Shown here in pieces: positions 14,716 through 22,910 of a DNA stretch of 37,430 nucleotides. Under the pieces are notes generated by a model. The model did no database searches. It was not told where the DNA came from and saw only the letters and a program-made list of their open reading frames with translations. This stretch comes from JBBRXZ01 sp038232415 (GTDB taxonomy: Bacteria; Patescibacteriota; Saccharimonadia; Saccharimonadales; UBA4665), in contig JBBSHY010000007.1 in NCBI GenBank assembly GCA_038232415.1, positions 1-37,430 on the forward strand. Reading direction: 5' to 3'. Position 1 is the first letter of the stretch. Each line of letters starts with the position of its first letter. The position numbers and the translations under genes are program-made.

Positions 14716-16308
14716 AACCCGACACAGACGACTAAAAAGAAGGGCCGCCTTAGTCTCGGTAATGTCGCAGTTTTGCTTGTCACGACAGCATTCGTCGGGC
14801 AACTATTGGGTTTTCTGCGCACCAAGCTGGTTAATAGCAACTTTCCGACTGTCGGGCCGCACAGTACCGATGCTTATTTTGCAGCCTTTAACATACCGGA
14901 TTTCTTCTTTTTTACACTTGCCGCCGGCGCGCTTGGAGTGGCCTTTATGCCGGTATTGTCAGATCATCTTTATAAAGGTGATAGAAAGGGAGTGTGGGAA
15001 TTGTCGACCTCGCTCATGAATCTGCTGACTATTCTCATGGCGGCGGTAGGTATTATAATGCTGATCTTCGCTAAGCCGCTCATTAAACACTTGGTCGCAC
15101 CCGGCCTGGGTCCGGAACAACTGGATATAGCGGCCAATATTATGCGGCTGTTGGCCTTTAACCCCTTACTCTTTACTATTTCAGGTGTCCTTACCAGCGT
15201 TCAACAAACTATGGGCCGTTTCTTTTTCTTTGCCATAGCCCCGTTGTTTTATAACACCACTATTATTATCAGTATATTTGTGTTTAAACATAATATCGGT
15301 CTGGTTGGCTTGGGGGTGGGTGCGTTAATTGGTGCAATCGTACAACTGTTGGTAGTAATCTGCGGTCTGGCTAAAACCGGCTTTCACTGGCAGGCCCGTA
15401 TTATGTGGCAGAACGCTGATTTTCGGACTATCCTGCGCAACTTGCCGCCACGATCTCTCGACCAGGGTATGGATCAGATCGAGAATGTCGTCGAGACCCG
15501 GCTTGCCAGCGGGCTGGGAACGGGCAGCATAACTTATTATAATAATGCCTTTATCCTGAGTACCGCGCCCATTCTATTGATTGGTACGGCTATCAGTACA
15601 GCAGCTTTCCCACGGCTTAATGCCCGGCTCAGTCAAGGCCGGCCGGATCTGTTCCGTAAAGACTTCCTGATGGTGTTGCGGGCCATGATCTGGATCAGTG
15701 CCCCCCTGATTGTGATCTGTTATTTCGGTCGCGGCTATCTGGCCCGCCTGATTTATGCCCAAGGCAGCCCGCAGATAGCTACTATCTTTGGCTTCCTGAC
15801 TTTGGCCATTTTTTTCCGAATTATCTATTCCATAGTCTCGCGATGGTTCTACGCTCAGAAAGACACTAAAACCCCACTCTTCGTGTCACTGTTCACGATT
15901 GCACTGAACGTCGTACTGGCTTATACGTTGTCCCGGCCCAGTGCTTATGGAGTGGCCGGCCTCGCCCTAGCCCAGTCCATAGTAGCTGCTACAGAGGTAT
16001 TTATACTGGGCGTTATCATGCTGTTGCGCGACCACCAGCTATTTGATGCTTCCTTCTGGGGCGGTGTCTGGCGTACAATCTCGGTCACCGGTTTTAGCGT
16101 GGTCGCAGCATTCATTATGATCTCATTGTATCCGTTAGGGCTTAATGATCGCGGGTTTTTCACCCTTGGTAGTAAGCTGCTATTTATTTCGGGTGTGACC
16201 TTTGGTGTCCACGTGACCGTTTCGGCGCTCTTCGGCTTGGAAGAGGCCCGTCCCGTCTTCGCCCGTTTGCGCAAAATTGCCCTTAAACCTCTAAAACTCG
16301 AAGTCTAG
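14713..16308 (+). CDS. murJ: Lipid II flippase MurJ
   Basis: The 531-residue polytopic protein has some 14 helices and the MurJ/MviN pattern: an early TDAYFAAFNIPDFF segment, GVAFMPVLSDH, conserved charged positions in the cavity (RTKLVNSN near the start, PRSLDQGMDQIENVVETRLA in helix 7-8) and RLNARLSQG. It flips the peptidoglycan precursor lipid II across the membrane. lepA starts two bases after its stop, so the two form an operon. Confidence 0.95.
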   Translation: MNPTQTTKKKGRLSLGNVAVLLVTTAFVGQLLGFLRTKLVNSNFPTVGPHSTDAYFAAFNIPDFFFFTLAAGALGVAFMPVLSDHLYKGDRKGVWELSTSLMNLLTILMAAVGIIMLIFAKPLIKHLVAPGLGPEQLDIAANIMRLLAFNPLLFTISGVLTSVQQTMGRFFFFAIAPLFYNTTIIISIFVFKHNIGLVGLGVGALIGAIVQLLVVICGLAKTGFHWQARIMWQNADFRTILRNLPPRSLDQGMDQIENVVETRLASGLGTGSITYYNNAFILSTAPILLIGTAISTAAFPRLNARLSQGRPDLFRKDFLMVLRAMIWISAPLIVICYFGRGYLARLIYAQGSPQIATIFGFLTLAIFFRIIYSIVSRWFYAQKDTKTPLFVSLFTIALNVVLAYTLSRPSAYGVAGLALAQSIVAATEVFILGVIMLLRDHQLFDASFWGGVWRTISVTGFSVVAAFIMISLYPLGLNDRGFFTLGSKLLFISGVTFGVHVTVSALFGLEEARPVFARLRKIALKPLKLEV

Positions 16309-16310
16309 AT

Positions 16311-18089
16311 ATGAAACAGAACCATATTAGAAATTTTTGTATTATCGCGCATATTGATCATGGTAAGTCGACGCTGGCTGACCGTTTGCTAGAGCTGACA
16401 GGCACCATACATAAGCGTGACATGAAGGCGCAGATACTAGACCGTATGGATCTGGAGCGCGAAAAAGGCATCACTATCAAATTAGCGCCGGTGCGGATGG
16501 TTTATGAGCATTATGAGCTTAACTTGATTGATACTCCTGGTCATGTTGATTTTAGCTATGAAGTATCACGCAGTTTGGAGGCTTGCGAGGGGGCATTGCT
16601 GGTGGTTGATGCCAGCCAGGGTATTCAGGCCCAAACTTTAGCAAATGTTTACCTGGCAATGGCAGCCGAGCTGAGTATAATTCCCGTACTCAATAAAATT
16701 GATTTACCGGCCGCCGACATAGAGCGGGTAAGCGCTGAAATTATCAGTCTGCTGGGATGTAAAAAAGAGGATATACTGCATATCTCTGCCAAAACAGGAC
16801 AGGGCGTGGAGCAGGTTCTGGCTAGTATTGTTGAACTGGTGCCGACCCCAAAAAGCTCAATATTACCGGAAACGCGGGCCCTGATTTTTGATAGTTACTA
16901 TGATGATTACCGCGGCGTTATACTTTATGTCCGGGTGTTTGATAACAAAATTTCCAAAAACGACCAGGTCAAAATGATGGCCACCGGTGTATCCGGCATT
17001 GCCCTGGAAGTCGGCGCTTTAAAGCCTGGCATGACGGCCGGGCATAGCCTGGAAGCTGGCGAAATAGGTTATATAGTTACCAACCTCAAAACCACCCGCG
17101 ACGCCAAGGTCGGCGACACTGTAACATTAACAGTTAAGCCCGCCACAGAACAGTTACCTGGCTACAAAGACGTTAAACCCTTTGTGTATGCCGGGTTTTT
17201 CCCGGAGAGTAATGAGTTTTACCAGGAATTAAAAGACGCGATCGAAAAGTTGAGCCTTAGCGACTCAGCACTGCAATTCGTACCGGAAAACTCCCCGGTG
17301 CTGGGCTTTGGCGTGCGCGTCGGCTTTCTTGGACTGCTGCACATGGACATCGTGCGCGAACGCCTGGAGCGCGAATACAATCTGGACCTGGTTGTTACTA
17401 ATCCCTCTACTGATTACCAGATTACATTATTAAATGGCAATGAACTGGATATTAAAAGTGCCGCGGATTTACCCGATCCAGCCAAAATCAAAGAAATCCG
17501 CGAGCCATGGATCAAAGGCGAAATTGTGGCGCCAGCAGACTATGTGGGTTCTATAATCCAGCTGATCTCAGGCAGACGTGGCCTGCAAACTAATCTTAGC
17601 TATGTTGACCAGCGGGCACTGGTGAGCTTTGCAGCGCCGTTAGCCAATTTATTAACCGATTTTTATGACCAGCTAAAAAGCCTGACCAGCGGTTATGGTT
17701 CATTTAATTATGAGTTAGACAACTATCGGGTCGAAGATCTGGTAAAGCTGGATTTCTATGTGGCTGGCGAAAGAGTCGATGCCCTATCTGTTATGGTGCA
17801 CCGCAGCGAGGCAGATAAACTGGGCCGTGATACGACCGCTAAACTTAAAGAAGTCATTCCCCGGCAAAATTTTAAGGTAGCCTTGCAGGCCGCCATTGGC
17901 GGTAAATTCATCGCCCGGGAAGACCTCAGCGCCTACCGCAAGGATGTTACCACTGGCCTGTACGGCGGTGACGTTTCCCGCAAAAAGAAAGTACTGGCCA
18001 AACAAAAGAAGGGTAAAGAACGCATGAAGCGTTTTGGCAAAGTAGACATCCCCGCCGAAGCCTTCACCGTCATGCTCAAACGCGACTAG
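16311..18089 (+). CDS. lepA: Elongation factor 4 (LepA)
   Basis: The 592-residue GTPase has G1 AHIDHGKST, G2 with EKGITIK, G3 DTPGHVDF and G4 NKID. It continues with the EF-Tu-like domain II, domains III and V like EF-G, and the LepA-specific C-terminus with the basic KKKVLAKQKKGKERMKRFG motif. LepA acts on stalled or assembling ribosomes. It is two bases downstream of murJ and has no ribosome site of its own, so it probably relies on coupling. Confidence 0.97.
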   Translation: MKQNHIRNFCIIAHIDHGKSTLADRLLELTGTIHKRDMKAQILDRMDLEREKGITIKLAPVRMVYEHYELNLIDTPGHVDFSYEVSRSLEACEGALLVVDASQGIQAQTLANVYLAMAAELSIIPVLNKIDLPAADIERVSAEIISLLGCKKEDILHISAKTGQGVEQVLASIVELVPTPKSSILPETRALIFDSYYDDYRGVILYVRVFDNKISKNDQVKMMATGVSGIALEVGALKPGMTAGHSLEAGEIGYIVTNLKTTRDAKVGDTVTLTVKPATEQLPGYKDVKPFVYAGFFPESNEFYQELKDAIEKLSLSDSALQFVPENSPVLGFGVRVGFLGLLHMDIVRERLEREYNLDLVVTNPSTDYQITLLNGNELDIKSAADLPDPAKIKEIREPWIKGEIVAPADYVGSIIQLISGRRGLQTNLSYVDQRALVSFAAPLANLLTDFYDQLKSLTSGYGSFNYELDNYRVEDLVKLDFYVAGERVDALSVMVHRSEADKLGRDTTAKLKEVIPRQNFKVALQAAIGGKFIAREDLSAYRKDVTTGLYGGDVSRKKKVLAKQKKGKERMKRFGKVDIPAEAFTVMLKRD

Positions 18090-18129
18090 CTAAAGCAATG
18101 GAATTCACAGCACTCACCGGCTAAATCGG

Positions 18130-18158
18130 TTGTTTTACCTCTGTAAGTTTGGTATAAC
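18130..18158 (+). promoter_or_regulatory. Promoter of the guanylate-kinase-like gene (leaderless)
   Basis: TTGTTT (18130-18135), 17 bases, TATAAC (18153-18158). The ATG at 18165 begins six bases after the -10 box. Confidence 0.85.
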
Positions 18159-18164
18159 TGTTAG

Positions 18165-18890
18165 ATGGATAACTCTCTGGCCCGAAAATTGTCTGTTTAT
18201 AGTCCTGACGAATCCATTACTGAACTGATTAAAGAAACACCTATATTGTTGCTGGTTGGCCCGACCGGGGCCGGGAAAGACGCTCTTAAAGATAAATTAG
18301 TTAGTACTGGTGAGTATCATCATATAATCTCTCACACCACCCGAGCGCCCCGAATAAATCATGGTGTCGTTGAAAAGAACGGCCGCGAGTATTACTTTAT
18401 CGACAAAGCTACCGCCGAAAAAATGCTCGATGATCATGAGCTAATCGAAGCTAAGATGTATAGCGGGAACCTCTATGGCACCAGCGTGTCCGAGATTCAG
18501 GCGGCTCACAACGAAGGTAAAATCGCCATGACAGATATAGAAGTGCAGGGTGTAGCCGAGTACAAATCGCTTGATCCAAGTGTTATGGCGGTATTTCTGC
18601 TGCCCCCGGACTTCCAGACCTGGCAAGAACGTTTGCAACACCGATACGGAGATGTAGTGGACTTTGCCGACGCCCGGCTACGGCTGCAAACAGCCCTGAA
18701 TGAGATAGAGCAATTTTTAATAACCGACCATTATATTCCAGTTATAAACGACGACCTGGACACAACTTTCCAGCAGATCCAGGCTATCACAAAATCAAAA
18801 ACCCAGCTGCCACAGGACGAATCAAATGCCCGGGCTGTCGCCAAAAAGCTCGCACATGATATCCAGGACTATCTATACGATACTGCTTAG
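18165..18890 (+). CDS. gmk: Guanylate kinase-like protein
   Basis: The 241-residue protein has a P-loop (GPTGAGKD), the GMP-binding pattern HTTRAPR plus NGREYYFI, and a lid region with the expected Arg-rich helix (QERLQHRYGD). Guanylate kinase turns GMP into GDP. The P-loop ends in Lys-Asp, where most members have Lys-Ser/Thr to hold magnesium, and the N-terminus is about 25 residues longer than usual. The fold is clear, but activity on GMP is less certain. No second candidate lies in the window. Confidence 0.82.
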   Translation: MDNSLARKLSVYSPDESITELIKETPILLLVGPTGAGKDALKDKLVSTGEYHHIISHTTRAPRINHGVVEKNGREYYFIDKATAEKMLDDHELIEAKMYSGNLYGTSVSEIQAAHNEGKIAMTDIEVQGVAEYKSLDPSVMAVFLLPPDFQTWQERLQHRYGDVVDFADARLRLQTALNEIEQFLITDHYIPVINDDLDTTFQQIQAITKSKTQLPQDESNARAVAKKLAHDIQDYLYDTA

Positions 18891-18903
18891 TACTCTTGAC
18901 TCG

Positions 18904-18926
18904 AAATATGCCTGTGGCATATTTTG
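18904..18926 (+). terminator. Hairpin after the guanylate-kinase-like gene
   Basis: AAATATGCC (18904-18912), loop TGT, GGCATATTT (18916-18924) form a perfect 9-bp stem followed by a short T run. It lies 13 bases after the stop codon. The T tract is weak. Confidence 0.6.
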
Positions 18927-18963
18927 TAGACACGAACGAAGCGCCGCGGATAGCAGTATAAGC

Positions 18964-19002
18964 TTGGCACTCTTGACCGCGGAGTGCTAAAAGCGCTATA
19001 AT
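18964..19002 (+). promoter_or_regulatory. CIRCE operator and promoter of hrcA
   Basis: TTGGCACTC (18964-18972), nine bases, GAGTGCTAA (18982-18990): the CIRCE palindrome bound by HrcA, with one deviation (TTGG for TTAG). The nine-base spacer contains the -35 TTGACC (18973-18978), and TATAAT follows at 18997-19002 after 18 bases. HrcA bound here would block its own promoter. Confidence 0.93.
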
Positions 19003-19033
19003 TCCCTTAGTAATAAGTAAGTTATGGTTCGTA

Positions 19034-19765
19034 ATGACAGACCGCCAGCAAAAAATTTTGAGTGCTATCATTGAGCAGTACGCCGAAGTAGCCAGCCCGG
19101 TCGGCAGTAGTTTGCTGGCTAAAGTTTTCCACGTTAGCTCGGCAACTATCCGAGCCGAAATGGCGGAGCTGGAACAGCATGGCTTCATAACCCAACCCCA
19201 TACCAGCTCCGGCCGTATTCCGACCGACAAAGGCTACCGGTTTTACGTCAATCACCTCAGCAGCAATGAGGCATCTAACTTAACCGAAGGCCGCGGCGAG
19301 CGGGCACTTGTTTCCAGGGTACAAAGCGCCGGCGCGCCGGAACGCATGATCCGCAATGCTGCCGATACGCTCGTGGAACTCACGCACAATCTGGGTCTGG
19401 CGACCATTGGTAACCAGCTTTACATAAGCGGGCTCAGCAACCTGTTTGGGCAGCCGGAGTTTATGAATAGTATGGCTGGCGGCCTGGGCCGAAACAGCAG
19501 TGTTCAGCAGGTAGCCCAGCTGCTCGATAACCTCGAGCCGTGGCTGCGCGAAGCCGCACCTAATGAACCGCTCAGTGTCTACATAGGCAGCGAAAATCCA
19601 ATCGGCCGCAACGCCGGCGTCAGCCTGATTATCAGCCGTTTCCGTAGTCCGTTTTCCGATCGCAGTTATATCGGCACTCTAGGACCCACCCGCCAAAGTT
19701 ACCGCCAAGTCATGAACCTCGTATCCCGTGCTGGCCGCGAACTGGAGGAATATCTCTATGCCTGA
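19034..19765 (+). CDS. hrcA: Heat-inducible transcription repressor HrcA (short form)
   Basis: The N-terminal winged helix is clear (TDRQQKILSAIIEQY, VGSSLLAKVFHVSSATIRAEM, TSSGRIPTDKGYRFYV), as is the C-terminal part with GRNAGVSLIISRF and GTLGPTRQSYRQVM. At 243 residues it is about 100 shorter than typical HrcA; the inserted dimerisation region is reduced. HrcA represses chaperone genes through CIRCE and needs chaperonin or DnaK help to fold in other bacteria. The gene has its own CIRCE. It overlaps the next small frame by eight bases. Confidence 0.95.
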   Translation: MTDRQQKILSAIIEQYAEVASPVGSSLLAKVFHVSSATIRAEMAELEQHGFITQPHTSSGRIPTDKGYRFYVNHLSSNEASNLTEGRGERALVSRVQSAGAPERMIRNAADTLVELTHNLGLATIGNQLYISGLSNLFGQPEFMNSMAGGLGRNSSVQQVAQLLDNLEPWLREAAPNEPLSVYIGSENPIGRNAGVSLIISRFRSPFSDRSYIGTLGPTRQSYRQVMNLVSRAGRELEEYLYA

Positions 19766-19970
19766 AGGATCTCCGCCAACGCTTCATGAAGTTAGCTCAC
19801 CAGGTTCTAAGTACCCGTCAGCAGATTTAGGGCCGGTTCCGTATGATCATCAGTCAAGGCATCCGGCTAGAGAAGCACTAACATCTATTGGTACGACTTG
19901 TCTCTTAGCCTATGGCACTAGAGCGCTGGCCCGAAAAGTATTCGGAGAAGGCACACGCGGACATGACTAA
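19758..19970 (+). CDS. Small protein coupled between hrcA and grpE (70 aa)
   Basis: The ATG at 19758 lies inside the last codons of hrcA (8-base overlap), and the stop at 19968-19970 lies inside the first codons of grpE (8-base overlap). This double overlap argues for a translated, coupled gene. The product is Pro/Ser-rich for about 35 residues and then has one mildly hydrophobic helix (LTSIGTTCLLAYGTRALARKV). No family is recognised. It could also act only as a translational bridge. Confidence 0.55.
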   Translation: MPEGSPPTLHEVSSPGSKYPSADLGPVPYDHQSRHPAREALTSIGTTCLLAYGTRALARKVFGEGTRGHD

Positions 19971-20445
19971 AAAAGCTAAAAAACAGTCTAGCGGTAAAGT
20001 TGATGTTAAGGAGCTGGAAGCCAAAATAAAAGACCTGACCAGCGCTCTGCAAACTGAACGGGCTGACGCAACTAATATCCGGCGGCGGCATGAGGAAGAA
20101 ATCGCCAACTTGCGCACACGCCTCAAATCCAATGTTGTCCGCGACCTCCTACCGGTTATTGATAACTTTGAGCGTGCACTCAAGCACGTGCCTAAAGAAT
20201 TGGAGAAGGATGATTACGTTAAAGGTGTCCAGGGTGTTGTTAAGCAATTCGAGAAAACACTGGCAGATATTGGCGTAGAACGTATCAAAACTGTGGGCGA
20301 GCCTTTTGACCCTGTTTATCACGAAGCCGTTAGTATGGAAGAAGGCAAGGGCACAAAAGAAATCGTCAGCGAAGAGCTCCAAGCCGGCTACTGCCTGGGT
20401 GACGACATCATCCGCCACGCCATGGTCCGCGTCAAAGCGGAATAG
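19963..20445 (+). CDS. grpE: Nucleotide exchange factor GrpE
   Basis: The 160-residue protein has a Lys-rich start, a long coiled coil (VKELEAKIKDLTSALQTERA onward) and the C-terminal beta domain with GVERIKTVGEPFDPVYHEAV and VRVKAE. GrpE releases ADP from DnaK. ATG 19963 is chosen because it gives the usual charged N-terminus; a longer frame from 19912 is open but overlaps the previous gene heavily. The gene belongs to the hrcA transcript; dnaK has a separate promoter. Confidence 0.95.
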   Translation: MTKKAKKQSSGKVDVKELEAKIKDLTSALQTERADATNIRRRHEEEIANLRTRLKSNVVRDLLPVIDNFERALKHVPKELEKDDYVKGVQGVVKQFEKTLADIGVERIKTVGEPFDPVYHEAVSMEEGKGTKEIVSEELQAGYCLGDDIIRHAMVRVKAE

Positions 20446-20462
20446 CTAGAAAATTACAACAT

Positions 20463-20500
20463 TTAGCACTCTTGACATGAGAGTGCTAATTTATTACACT
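20463..20500 (+). promoter_or_regulatory. CIRCE operator and promoter of dnaK
   Basis: TTAGCACTC (20463-20471), TTGACATGA, GAGTGCTAA (20481-20489) is a perfect CIRCE. The spacer contains a consensus -35 (TTGACA, 20472-20477), followed after 17 bases by TACACT (20495-20500). Confidence 0.96.
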
Positions 20501-20516
20501 GGCAGTAGGTATACAA

Positions 20517-20525
20517 GAGTGCTAA
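20517..20525 (+). promoter_or_regulatory. Extra CIRCE half-site in the dnaK leader
   Basis: GAGTGCTAA recurs here, 36 bases after its copy in the full operator, and the match continues into TTT. No left half faces it at the right distance. It sits in the 5' leader just before the ribosome site. Confidence 0.6.
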
Positions 20526-20552
20526 TTTTAAGGAAAGGGTGAATCTTAAACT

Positions 20553-22493
20553 ATGGCAAAGATTATAGGAATTGATTTAGGGACTACGAACTCGGCGATG
20601 GCTGTAATGCAGGCCGGTAAGCCGGAGATTATTGCTAATTCAGAAGGTAACCGCACTACGCCAAGCGTTGTGGCGGTCAATAAAAATGGCGAACGTTTGG
20701 TTGGGCAGGTAGCGCGCCGCCAGCAAGTTACTAACAGCAAAAATACTATTTATGAAGTTAAGCGCCTTATAGGCCGCAATTTTAATGACAAAGAAGTCCA
20801 GCGCGACCTAAAACTTATGGGCTACGAAATTGTTAAAAGCGGCACCGGCGTTAAGGTAAAAATGGGCGATAAGGAATACAGCCCGGAAGAAGTCAGCGCC
20901 ATGATCCTTAGTAAACTCAAGGCTGATGCGGAAAGCTTCCTGGGCGATAAAGTTACCGAAGCCGTCATTACGGTGCCAGCCTACTTTGACGATAGCCAGC
21001 GCCAGGCCACTAAAGACGCCGGTAAAATCGCCGGCCTGGAAGTCAAACGTATCATAAACGAGCCTACTGCTGCCGCATTGGCTTACGGGCTCGATAAAGA
21101 CAGCAAGAAAAGCGAAAAAATCGCTGTTTACGATCTCGGTGGCGGTACCTTTGACGTGTCTATCCTGGAACTAGGCGACGGGGTATTTGAAGTTAAGAGC
21201 ACCAATGGCGATACCCACCTGGGAGGTGCCGACTTTGACCGCGTGATTATTAATTATTTCGCTGACGAGTTCAAGAAAGAACATGGCATCGACATAAGTG
21301 ACGATAAAGCTGCTATGCAACGGCTTCGTGATGAAGCCGAAAAGGCCAAAATCGAGCTCAGTAGCGCCCAGGAAGTCAATATTAACCTGCCGTTCCTGAC
21401 CGCCGATGCCGATGGCCCCAAGCACTTCGAGCATAAACTTACCCGCGCCAAGCTGGAGAGCCTGGTAGCCGACCTGATTGATAAGACCGAAAGCCCTTGC
21501 AGTAAGGCTCTTAAAGATGCCGGCCACAAGGCTGCCGACATTGATGCTATCGTGCTGGTTGGCGGTATGACCCGCATGCCAGCCGTCCAGGAAAAGGTGA
21601 AGAAAATCTTTGGTAAAGACCCCATGAAAGGTGTTAATCCCGACGAAGTCGTAGCCGTGGGCGCTGCCATTCAGGGCGGTGTGCTGCAGGGCGACGTCAA
21701 AGATGTTTTGCTACTGGATGTGACCCCGCTGAGCCTGGGTATAGAGACCATGGGCGGTGTCATGACCAAATTAATTGAGCGCAATACGACTATACCTACT
21801 TCTAAATCAGAAGTGTTTAGTACGGCGGCCGATAATCAGCCTCAGGTAGAAGTCCACGTTGGGCAGGGCGAACGCGAAATTATTGAAGGTAACAAGTCCC
21901 TGGGCCGTTTTGTGCTTGATGGGATTCCTCCGGCGCCGCGCGGCGTGCCTCAGATTGAGGTGACCTTTAATATTGATGCCAATGGTATTTTGAACGTTAC
22001 GGCTAAAGACAAAGGCACCGGCAAGGAACAGAGCATTACTATTAGCGGCTCGGGCAACCTCGACAAGACTGAAGTAGAGAAAATGGCTAAAGAAGCCGAA
22101 GCCCACGCTGATGAAGACAAGGCCAAAAAAGAGCTGGTCGAGGCGCGTAACGTGCTGGATGGCGCTATCTACCAGGCCGACAAACTCGTTAAAGATAATG
22201 GCGAAAAGATAGGCGAGGAAGACAAGAAGATCCTGGACGAGGCAGTAGAAGCAGCTAAAAAAGTAGTCGCTGACGAAAAGGCTGAAAAAGAAGCTTTGGA
22301 AAACGCTGCCAAAGAACTCAACGACAAGCTCATGCCCATAGGCTCCAAAATGTACGAACAAGCCGCTGCCGAGGAGGCGTCCAAAGACAAAGAAGAAACC
22401 AAAGCCTCCGGCGACAAGCCTGATAAATCCAGCGGCAAAAAAAAGCCAGATGAACCCATCGAAGGCGAAGTCATCGACGACAAGAAAAAGTAA
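20553..22493 (+). CDS. dnaK: Chaperone protein DnaK (Hsp70)
   Basis: The 646-residue protein has the full Hsp70 layout: IGIDLGTTNS at the start, VITVPAYFDDSQRQATKDAG, INEPTAAALAYG, YDLGGGTFDVS and VLVGGMTRMP in the ATPase domain. The linker DVLLLDVTPLSLG leads to the peptide-binding domain and a helical lid with a charged tail. It folds and protects proteins with DnaJ and GrpE. AAGGAAAGGG lies upstream of the start. It is regulated by HrcA through the CIRCE at 20463. cutA begins five bases after the stop. Confidence 0.99.
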   Translation: MAKIIGIDLGTTNSAMAVMQAGKPEIIANSEGNRTTPSVVAVNKNGERLVGQVARRQQVTNSKNTIYEVKRLIGRNFNDKEVQRDLKLMGYEIVKSGTGVKVKMGDKEYSPEEVSAMILSKLKADAESFLGDKVTEAVITVPAYFDDSQRQATKDAGKIAGLEVKRIINEPTAAALAYGLDKDSKKSEKIAVYDLGGGTFDVSILELGDGVFEVKSTNGDTHLGGADFDRVIINYFADEFKKEHGIDISDDKAAMQRLRDEAEKAKIELSSAQEVNINLPFLTADADGPKHFEHKLTRAKLESLVADLIDKTESPCSKALKDAGHKAADIDAIVLVGGMTRMPAVQEKVKKIFGKDPMKGVNPDEVVAVGAAIQGGVLQGDVKDVLLLDVTPLSLGIETMGGVMTKLIERNTTIPTSKSEVFSTAADNQPQVEVHVGQGEREIIEGNKSLGRFVLDGIPPAPRGVPQIEVTFNIDANGILNVTAKDKGTGKEQSITISGSGNLDKTEVEKMAKEAEAHADEDKAKKELVEARNVLDGAIYQADKLVKDNGEKIGEEDKKILDEAVEAAKKVVADEKAEKEALENAAKELNDKLMPIGSKMYEQAAAEEASKDKEETKASGDKPDKSSGKKKPDEPIEGEVIDDKKK

Positions 22494-22498
22494 CCTCT

Positions 22499-22822
22499 AT
22501 GGCTGGCGCCAAATTTGTAGAACTGGTTTTGACTTGTGGCAGCTGGCAGGAAGCGCAGAAGATTGCTGACCAGCTCCTGGAAAAACACTTGGTAGCCTGC
22601 GTGGAGTTTATGGACGTAAAGTCTAAATCCTGGTGGGAAGGTAAGCTTGAGGAAACAGAAGAGATTAAGCTTATTATGCAATGTGTGGCTGAAAACTTTG
22701 AATCAGTGGAAGCAGAAGTCTCAAAAATACACAGTTATGATACTTTTGTTTTACAGCAGATACCGCTAACAAACCTTTCAAGCCAGGCCAAAAAGTGGCT
22801 GGCGGCAGAAACTAAACAATAA
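22499..22822 (+). CDS. cutA: CutA-family protein (divalent-ion tolerance)
   Basis: The 107-residue protein has the small ferredoxin-like CutA1 fold signature: ELVLTCGSWQEAQKIADQLL, LVACVEF, SWWEGKLEETEEIKLIMQ and a C-terminal IPLTNLSSQAKKWL. Members form very stable trimers and have been tied to copper tolerance, but the molecular role is unclear. It starts five bases after dnaK, so it is co-transcribed with the heat-shock gene, an uncommon partner. Confidence 0.92.
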   Translation: MAGAKFVELVLTCGSWQEAQKIADQLLEKHLVACVEFMDVKSKSWWEGKLEETEEIKLIMQCVAENFESVEAEVSKIHSYDTFVLQQIPLTNLSSQAKKWLAAETKQ

Positions 22823-22841
22823 TAACTGGTAGAATATTTAG

Positions 22842-22910
22842 ATGAATACTTCAGAGAATAAAGCCGTAATCCGAGACATACTTAAATGTCAGGAGCTAAA
22901 ACGTGGCTAA
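22842..22910 (+). CDS. 22-codon leader ORF overlapping dnaJ
   Basis: ATG at 22842 opens a 22-codon frame that ends TAA at 22908-22910, overlapping the dnaJ GTG start at 22903 by eight bases. TAGAAT at 22830-22835 lies six bases before this ATG, as in the other leaderless genes of the window. The frame probably delivers ribosomes to dnaJ, which has a GTG start and its own AGGAG. The peptide begins MNTSENKAVIRD and resembles nothing I know. Confidence 0.4.
   Translation: MNTSENKAVIRDILKCQELKRG

Noticed and set aside
21807..22361. 184-codon Phe-rich open frame antisense to dnaK
   Set aside because: The Phe, Val and Leu-rich content is the complement of Lys/Glu/Ala codons in the DnaK lid; no independent support.
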